Source: Tenacibaculum sp. 190524A02b (lineage in GTDB: Bacteria; Bacteroidota; Bacteroidia; Flavobacteriales; Flavobacteriaceae). Taken from it: 64,000 bases of DNA. Numbering within the stretch: the stretch's first letter is position 1; every line of letters starts with the position of its first letter. Below the pieces are notes generated by a model, which was not told where the DNA came from, searched no databases, and was given only the letters and a program-made list of their open reading frames with translations. This document shows, one piece after another, positions 58,467 to 64,000 of the stretch. A program made the position numbers and the translations under genes. The stretch is taken from NCBI RefSeq assembly GCF_964036645.1, contig NZ_OZ038525.1, forward strand, positions 3,042,001-3,106,000. The letters are read 5' to 3'.

Positions 58467-59858
58467 TTAATGATGATTACTATCTTCTCCTCTATGTTCG
58501 ATGATATAGTAATGGTGTGTTTCACTCTCATGAAGGAATGGATTTCCTTTTGCTAATGGACTTGCTTTTGCAAATGCATTAAAAGTTGCGAAGATAAACA
58601 ATCCTATAAAGAATAATATTCCGCTTATTTCACCAATTCCGAATCCCCATTGACCTCCAACTGTTCCTGGCATAATCATTACAAATAAATCTACATAATG
58701 ACCTACTAATATAACTACACCTCCTAATACTACTAACCAAGGAATACTCTTAAAGTCACTGTTAATTAATAACAATACAGGGAAAATGAAGTTTAATACA
58801 ACCATTCCTAAAAATGGTACTTTATACTCGTGAAAACGTTGAACAAAATAAGTGGTTTCTTCTGGCATATCTGCATACCATATTAACATAAACTGAGCAA
58901 ACCATAAGTAAGTCCAGAATACAGAAAAACCAAACATAAACTTTGCTAAATCGTGAATATGACTGTCATTTACAAATGGTAAAGCTCCTTTAGCCCTTAA
59001 GTAAATAGTAACAATAGCTATTACTGTTAATGCAGATACTAATAAAGTAGCTAATACATACCATCCAAATAATGTAGAGAACCAGTGAGGGTCAATCCCC
59101 ATAATCCAGTCCCAAGACATCATAGATTCAGTAATCATGAAGAATACTACAAAACCAACACTAATATTATAAAGGTTTTTGTGTAATTTTAAATCTCCGT
59201 TATCTTGTTGTAATGATTTCTTTCTTATAATAAATCTAAAAACATTCCATCCTAATAAATAGAATACACCTCTCATTGCCCATCCTGGTACATTCATCCA
59301 CCAGCTCTTACGATCAACAATTGCATCGTAATTTGGACTTTGAGGGTCAAATACGCCTTCAGCCATCCATGGGAATAAGTGGTTTTTATGCATTACGGTT
59401 AATACAATAAATAGTAACATAAAAACACTTACATAGTGTATATTACTTGAAATTGCTTCCATTACTCTAAATAGTACTACAGACCAACCAGCCTGTGCTA
59501 CTCTTTGTGCTGCATAAAAAGCCATTACTAACAAACTAATTCCTAAGAAGAAAAGCATTGCTACGTAAAAAGCAGACCAAGGTCTGTTTTGCATTTGATG
59601 AAATGCATGCTCTGCATGTGCGTCATGATTGTCATTGGCATGAGCTGTATCATGAGATTTTCCGTGATCAGAAGCTTTATCATGTGATGTACCATGAGAA
59701 TCACCATGTGAACCATGTGCATCATGTTGTTTTGCTAAAATCTCTTTTGCTTCCTCTAAAGTACTAGGTGCAGTTACAAAATTATATACAGTACCTAACA
59801 AACCTATTACCATTAAAGCCAGCGCAAATATTTTTAATTTTCCTGTAAACTGATACAT
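58467..59858 (-). CDS. actF: Alternative complex III subunit F, with His-rich insertion
   Basis: A 463-residue membrane subunit. About ten hydrophobic segments from residue 95 on carry the quinol:cytochrome c oxidoreductase family blocks (GVFYLLGWNVFRFIIRK; WDWIMGIDPHWFSTLFGWYV). Near the N-terminus, after one helix, residues 45-87 form a His-rich loop of 12 His in 43 residues (HDAHGSHGDSHGTSHDKASD and on), not part of the conserved fold. It probably binds metal, or is a flexible spacer. It is 35 bases upstream of coxB and 21 bases downstream of actE. Confidence 0.94.
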   Translation of the reverse strand: MYQFTGKLKIFALALMVIGLLGTVYNFVTAPSTLEEAKEILAKQHDAHGSHGDSHGTSHDKASDHGKSHDTAHANDNHDAHAEHAFHQMQNRPWSAFYVAMLFFLGISLLVMAFYAAQRVAQAGWSVVLFRVMEAISSNIHYVSVFMLLFIVLTVMHKNHLFPWMAEGVFDPQSPNYDAIVDRKSWWMNVPGWAMRGVFYLLGWNVFRFIIRKKSLQQDNGDLKLHKNLYNISVGFVVFFMITESMMSWDWIMGIDPHWFSTLFGWYVLATLLVSALTVIAIVTIYLRAKGALPFVNDSHIHDLAKFMFGFSVFWTYLWFAQFMLIWYADMPEETTYFVQRFHEYKVPFLGMVVLNFIFPVLLLINSDFKSIPWLVVLGGVVILVGHYVDLFVMIMPGTVGGQWGFGIGEISGILFFIGLFIFATFNAFAKASPLAKGNPFLHESETHHYYIIEHRGEDSNHH

Positions 59859-59879
59859 ATCTTAAATATCTATATAGAT

Positions 59880-60425
59880 TTATTTTAATTCGCTTCTTAA
59901 TTTTTCAACGTATTGTACAACTTGCCAACGCTCGTTATATCTAAGTTGTGATGCGTGAGATCCCATTAAGTTTTTACCATACATAATCACATGATAAATA
60001 CTACCTGGTGTTAAATCTCTGTCCTTATAATTAGGGATTCCATTAAATTTATCTCTTTGAGATAAAATTCCATTACCATCCCCTTTCTTTCCATGACATG
60101 CAGCACAGTAAATTCCGTATAACTCTTTTCCTTTTGCTAAGTTCGCTTCTGTAGAGTCTATAGGATTTTTTAATTCTAATTTTGCTTTTTCATATCCCTC
60201 ATTTGTATCAGGAATATCATAAGCAACTATACCATTTCTACTAACTGTACCAGCAACTGGTTCTCTGTTTACTACAACACCACCAGCAGATTTTACTCCA
60301 TTTGCATCATAAGGAACAGATACGTACATATCTGGCATGTATTGAACTTGTGGAGTTCTTTTGTTATTACAAGAAATTATACTTGCAATTACTACTAAAG
60401 TTAAAACTATTTTTAAACTTTTCAT
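59880..60425 (-). CDS. actE: Alternative complex III subunit E, mono-haem cytochrome c lipoprotein
   Basis: A 181-residue protein. A lipobox (IASIISC, Cys19) follows the signal segment, so it is lipid-anchored on the periplasmic side. A single haem c motif, Cys107-Ala-Ala-Cys110-His111 in GIYCAACHGKKGDGNG, and the later Met ligand region (MYGKNLMGSHASQL) make a class I cytochrome c domain. It passes electrons from ActA/ActB toward the oxidase. It is 11 bases downstream of actD. Length fits the family. Confidence 0.95.
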   Translation of the reverse strand: MKSLKIVLTLVVIASIISCNNKRTPQVQYMPDMYVSVPYDANGVKSAGGVVVNREPVAGTVSRNGIVAYDIPDTNEGYEKAKLELKNPIDSTEANLAKGKELYGIYCAACHGKKGDGNGILSQRDKFNGIPNYKDRDLTPGSIYHVIMYGKNLMGSHASQLRYNERWQVVQYVEKLRSELK

Positions 60426-60436
60426 ACTATCCTTAA

Positions 60437-60964
60437 TTAATGCTTTTCTACTACGTTAATTTCTACAGCTCCTGTTGTTTCTAATAAAGACTTTAATTCA
60501 TCTTCATTTCCATGAACAGCTATTTCCATCAAGAAATGATCATCTGTTGTTCTTGGATCTGGATTTTCAGCTTTTTTAAATGGCCAAATTTTACTACGCA
60601 TGTAAAATGTAATTACCATTAAGTGTGCTGCAAAGAATACTGTTAATTCAAATAAAATTGGCACAAATGCTGGCATATTAGTAGCCCAAGAAAAACTTGG
60701 TTTTCCACCAATATCTTGCGGCCAATCAGCAATCATAGTATACCAAGTTAACCAAGTAGCTACCGCTGTACCTGTAATTCCGTATAAGAATGCTGTAATA
60801 GCTAAACGGGTTGGTGCTAACCCCATTGCTTTATCTAATCCGTGAACTGGAAAAGGAGTAAAAACCTCTTCAATATGATGATGCTCGGCTTTAACCTTCT
60901 TAACGGCATCCATTAAGATATCATCATCATTATATAATGCGTGAATTACTTTATTAGTGCTCAT
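60437..60964 (-). CDS. actD: Alternative complex III subunit D (DUF3341)
   Basis: A 175-residue protein. Its N-terminal soluble part (VIHALYNDDDILMDAVKKVK then IEEVFTPFPVHGLDKAMGL) is the DUF3341 signature. Two membrane helices follow (ITAFLYGITGTAVATWLTWY; PILFELTVFFAAHLMVITFY), and a short acidic C-terminus ends it. It overlaps the end of actC by 11 bases, so translation is coupled. It is a structural membrane subunit of alternative complex III. Confidence 0.95.
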   Translation of the reverse strand: MSTNKVIHALYNDDDILMDAVKKVKAEHHHIEEVFTPFPVHGLDKAMGLAPTRLAITAFLYGITGTAVATWLTWYTMIADWPQDIGGKPSFSWATNMPAFVPILFELTVFFAAHLMVITFYMRSKIWPFKKAENPDPRTTDDHFLMEIAVHGNEDELKSLLETTGAVEINVVEKH

Positions 60965-62354
60965 TGTTCTCGTCTCTTAATTTTTTAAAGTTCTCTCCTG
61001 ATGATTTCAAGATTGTTTTTACCTCTGCAGTAGGAATTACTGGGAAAGTTCTTGCATATAATAAGAATAATACAAAGAAGAATCCAATAGTTCCAATGAA
61101 TATACCTACATCTACAAATGTAGGCTCAAAACGCCACCATGTAGAAGGTAATTGTCCTTTACTTAATACAATTGCAATAATATCAAAACGCTCAAACCAC
61201 ATACCAATGTTAATTGCAATAGATACTAAGAAAGATACAATAAAGCTTCTTCTTAATTTCTTAACCCATAAGATTTGTGGAATGATGATATTGAATATCA
61301 TTAACGACCAGAATGCCCATCCATATGCTCCTGCTTCTGCTCCAAATGATAAATATGTATAATTCTCATAAGGAGAACCGGTGTACCATGCTATAAAGAA
61401 TTCTGTTGCATAAGCTACGGCTACAATACCACCTGTTAAGATGATTACAATATTCATATACTCTACGTGTAAACGTGTAATATATGCTTCTAAGTTTGTT
61501 ACCTTACGCATCACCCCTAAAAGCGTTTGTACCATTGCAAATCCTGAGAAAATTGCCCCTGCAACGAAGTATGGAGGGAAAATTGTTGAGTGCCATCCTG
61601 GGTTTACAGAAGTAGCAAAGTCAAACGATACAATAGTATGTACAGAAAGTACTAACGGTGTAGCTAAACCTGCTAATACTAAAGATACTTCTTCAAAACG
61701 TTGCCAATCTTTAGCTCTACCAGACCATCCAAAAGATAATAAAGCGTAAATTTTCTTTTGGAAAGGCTTTACTGCCCTATCACGTATCGTTGCAAAGTCA
61801 GGTAATAAACCAGTCCACCAGAACACTAATGATACCGATAAATACGTAGAAATTGCGAATACATCCCATAGTAATGGCGAGTTAAAGTTAACCCATAATG
61901 ATCCGAATTGGTTTGGAATTGGTAATACCCAGTATCCATTCCAAGGACGTCCCATGTGAATAATTGGGAATAAACCTGCTTGGAATACCGCAAAAATAGT
62001 CATCGCTTCCGCAGAACGGTTAATTGCCATTCTCCATTTTTGACGGAATAATAAAAGTACTGCAGAAATTAATGTACCAGCGTGACCGATACCTACCCAC
62101 CATACGAAGTTGGTAATATCCCATGCCCAACCAATGTTTTTACTTAATCCCCATACACCAATACCAGTTCCTACGGTGTAGAAGATACATCCAAATCCCC
62201 ATAACATTGCTGCTAAAGCGATATAGAATGCTATATACCAATTTTTGTTTGCTTTTCCTTCAATAGGTCTAGCTATATCCTCAGTAATATCATGATAAGA
62301 TTTCTCACCAAGTATTAAAGGTTCTCTATAAGATGATTCGTAATGAGACGACAT
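60954..62354 (-). CDS. actC: Alternative complex III subunit C (NrfD/PsrC family)
   Basis: A 466-residue, multi-helix membrane protein with about nine to ten segments. It shows NrfD/PsrC family blocks: GVWGLSKNIGWAWDITNFVW, VWWVGIGHAGTLISAVLLLF, and VSFDFATSVNPGWHSTIFPP. It forms the quinol-binding membrane core of alternative complex III with ActF and is thought to help translocate protons. It is 23 bases downstream of actB. Confidence 0.95.
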   Translation of the reverse strand: MSSHYESSYREPLILGEKSYHDITEDIARPIEGKANKNWYIAFYIALAAMLWGFGCIFYTVGTGIGVWGLSKNIGWAWDITNFVWWVGIGHAGTLISAVLLLFRQKWRMAINRSAEAMTIFAVFQAGLFPIIHMGRPWNGYWVLPIPNQFGSLWVNFNSPLLWDVFAISTYLSVSLVFWWTGLLPDFATIRDRAVKPFQKKIYALLSFGWSGRAKDWQRFEEVSLVLAGLATPLVLSVHTIVSFDFATSVNPGWHSTIFPPYFVAGAIFSGFAMVQTLLGVMRKVTNLEAYITRLHVEYMNIVIILTGGIVAVAYATEFFIAWYTGSPYENYTYLSFGAEAGAYGWAFWSLMIFNIIIPQILWVKKLRRSFIVSFLVSIAINIGMWFERFDIIAIVLSKGQLPSTWWRFEPTFVDVGIFIGTIGFFFVLFLLYARTFPVIPTAEVKTILKSSGENFKKLRDENNEH

Positions 62355-62377
62355 AATCTATTTTCTTATAATTTTAA

Positions 62378-64000
62378 TTAAGCTTCGTTTGTATTTCTTA
62401 CTTTCACTTGATACACTACGTTTGGTTTTGTACCGATGTAATCTAACACGTGGAAAGCTCTTCTATCTTCTTTTAAATGCGCTACTGCATCTTCTGAATT
62501 GTTCACATCACCAAACACCATTGCTCCTGTAGAACAAGCTTGAGAACAAGCCGTTTGGAATTCATCTTTCTTAACTGCTCTACCTTCTTTCTTAGCCTTT
62601 AAGATAGTAGCTTGTGTCATTTGAATACACATAGAACATTTTTCCATAACTCCTCTTGAACGAACAACTACGTCTGGGTTTAACACCATTTTTCCGTACT
62701 CATTATTCATATTGAAGTCAAATTCTTCGTTTTCTGCATAGTTAAACCAGTTGAAACGACGTACTCTATATGGACAGTTGTTTGCACAATAACGTGTACC
62801 TACACAACGGTTATATGCCATGTGGTTTTGACCTTGACGACCGTGAGATGTTGCCGCTACAGGACATACTGTTTCACATGGTGCATGGTTACAGTGCTGA
62901 CACATCATTGGTTGAAAAGCAACTTGAGGGTTCTCTGCTGGGTTTTCTAACGCATCAAATAAATCACCTCTACTTAAACCTAATACCTTCTCAGTATAAA
63001 GTCTCTCAACTTCTTGATTTGGTACATTAGGGTTTTGCTTCTTAAACTCTTCTAATGTTATTTTAGCTTGCTTCTTATCGTGTTGTCTGTCTTCAACAGT
63101 TGAAGAATAGTAACGATCAATACGTAACCAAGCCATATCTCTACCAACTCTTACTTCATCTTTACCAACAACTGGAACATTGTTTTCTGCATGACATGCT
63201 ACTACACACGCCCCACAACCTGTACAAGATGTTAAATCAATAGATAAATTAAAATGGTGTCCAATACTTCTATCATGATCATCCCATAAATCAATTTTAC
63301 TTCCTTCTGTTTCTTGGTGATCATATGAAACCATGAAAGGCTTATTCCAAGTATGTTTAGGATCTAATGATTTATTATTTACTTCTTTTAAAGAAGCTTC
63401 TCTTAAAATATCATGACGCCCAGCAAGTGTACTTTGTACTTGCATACAAGCAAACTTGTGCCATCCTGAAGTTTTTTCTATAGAAACATTGTATTGAACA
63501 TTGTTTCCGTTTTTATATAATGAATAGGCGTTTACACCTACTTGCATTTCTTCTTTTAATCCTTGCTTTCTACCATACCCTAAAGCTAATCCTAACGACC
63601 CTGGTGCTTGACCTGGTTGAATCATTACTGGTACATTCTCTAAAGCTACTCCGTTTACAGTTACCTTAGCATAATTACCATCAATAGCTCCGTTATCTTT
63701 TACTGGATTTGCAAAACCTAACTTCTTAGCATCTGCCATAGACATAGTTAAGTAATTATCCCAAGAAGCTCTGGTTAAAGGATCTGGCAACTCTTGTAAC
63801 CAAGGGTTATTGGCTTGCTTACCGTCTCCTAATGCTGTTGATGAATATAATTTTAATTCAAATCCAGAAGACTTAACAGAAGCTACTAATCCGTTTGCTA
63901 CTGCTACAATATCAAATACTGTTTCTTCAGTTTCTTCTTGTTTAGGCACTTCTACTTCCTCAACAACTACTTCAGGCTTAAAGAATCCATCATGTAAAGC
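62378..64000 (-). CDS. actB: Alternative complex III subunit B, C-terminal part (iron-sulfur protein), truncated by window
   Basis: The frame is open to the window edge (base 64000), so the N-terminal molybdopterin-oxidoreductase-like part lies outside. A GTG at 63949 is only an internal codon. Visible are four Cys clusters of a ferredoxin domain: DLTSCTGCGACVVACHAENN, MCQHCNHAPCETVCPVAA, RCVGTRYCANNCPYRVRRF, and CSMCIQMTQ with QTACSQACSTGAMVFGD. These hold three [4Fe-4S] and one [3Fe-4S] cluster in the known complex. It passes electrons from quinol to the cytochrome subunits. It is the first visible gene of the act-cox operon. Confidence 0.95.
   Translation of the reverse strand, partial: ALHDGFFKPEVVVEEVEVPKQEETEETVFDIVAVANGLVASVKSSGFELKLYSSTALGDGKQANNPWLQELPDPLTRASWDNYLTMSMADAKKLGFANPVKDNGAIDGNYAKVTVNGVALENVPVMIQPGQAPGSLGLALGYGRKQGLKEEMQVGVNAYSLYKNGNNVQYNVSIEKTSGWHKFACMQVQSTLAGRHDILREASLKEVNNKSLDPKHTWNKPFMVSYDHQETEGSKIDLWDDHDRSIGHHFNLSIDLTSCTGCGACVVACHAENNVPVVGKDEVRVGRDMAWLRIDRYYSSTVEDRQHDKKQAKITLEEFKKQNPNVPNQEVERLYTEKVLGLSRGDLFDALENPAENPQVAFQPMMCQHCNHAPCETVCPVAATSHGRQGQNHMAYNRCVGTRYCANNCPYRVRRFNWFNYAENEEFDFNMNNEYGKMVLNPDVVVRSRGVMEKCSMCIQMTQATILKAKKEGRAVKKDEFQTACSQACSTGAMVFGDVNNSEDAVAHLKEDRRAFHVLDYIGTKPNVVYQVKVRNTNEA

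Overview
The window comes from an AT-rich chromosome of the Bacteroidota, most likely a marine member of the Flavobacteriaceae. The evidence is: several secreted proteins ending in type IX secretion (T9SS) sorting domains; a T9SS plug-family protein; a complete Na+-translocating NADH:quinone reductase operon (nqrABCDEF); alternative complex III next to cytochrome c oxidase; promoters of the Bacteroidota form (TTG, about 19 bases, TAnnTTTG); and the lack of clear Shine-Dalgarno sequences. It reads as ordinary housekeeping chromosome with small accessory patches. I saw no IS element, prophage, CRISPR array or integrase.

Layout. 1-3.8 kb: truncated 2-hydroxyacid dehydrogenase, small cytoplasmic proteins, a TM2 protein, an amphipathic repeat protein and a secreted tail-fibre-like protein. 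3.9-5.1 kb: TetR regulator and acyl-CoA thioesterase with two matching operators. 5.1-7.6 kb: trans-sulfuration enzyme, DinB-like, ArsC-like and DUF4252 genes. 7.6-10.5 kb: two identical tRNA-Gln genes flanking a large secreted DUF4114 protein. 10.7-19 kb: DUF2723 membrane protein, deacetylase, thioredoxin-fold protein without its cysteines, metallophosphoesterase and DNA polymerase I. 19-22.9 kb: HNH-endonuclease pseudogene, uracil-DNA glycosylase, a 33-residue peptide gene, a DEAD-box helicase, and two tandem mini zinc-ribbon genes. 22.9-27.8 kb: an adhesin-like protein with five 183-bp repeats, a T9SS-sorted partner, and a membrane protein / histidine kinase / LytTR regulator operon. 28-34 kb: nqr operon. 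34-39.4 kb: T9SS plug protein, apaG, DUF3667, NRDE protein, pruA. 39.5-47.3 kb: rhlE-type helicase, DUF1800/DUF1501 pair, rsmG, desaturase, aminotransferase. 47.4-52.3 kb: agmatinase-like enzyme and a sulfide/persulfide operon (SulP transporter, persulfide dioxygenase-rhodanese, rhodanese lipoprotein, HMA protein). 52.3-55.5 kb: ruvB, and an MscS channel paired with a P-loop-like protein. 55.6-64 kb: actBCDEF-coxBA respiratory operon, running off the window end.

How the genes work together. The nqr, act and cox operons together describe an aerobic chain: NADH to quinone with Na+ pumping, quinol to cytochrome c or directly to oxidase through alternative complex III, then O2. The sulfide operon would oxidise persulfide and export or import sulfur oxyanions. 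Many surface proteins rely on T9SS.

Gene-free stretches above 300 bases are few. 10287-10679 holds a tRNA, its terminator and promoter. 19021-19689 holds the pseudogene. 20254-20600 holds the peptide gene and its signals. 22324-22921 holds the two zinc-ribbon genes. The best candidates for undescribed biology are the tandem mini zinc-ribbon genes, the 33-residue peptide gene, the MscS/P-loop-like pair and the TetR/thioesterase switch.
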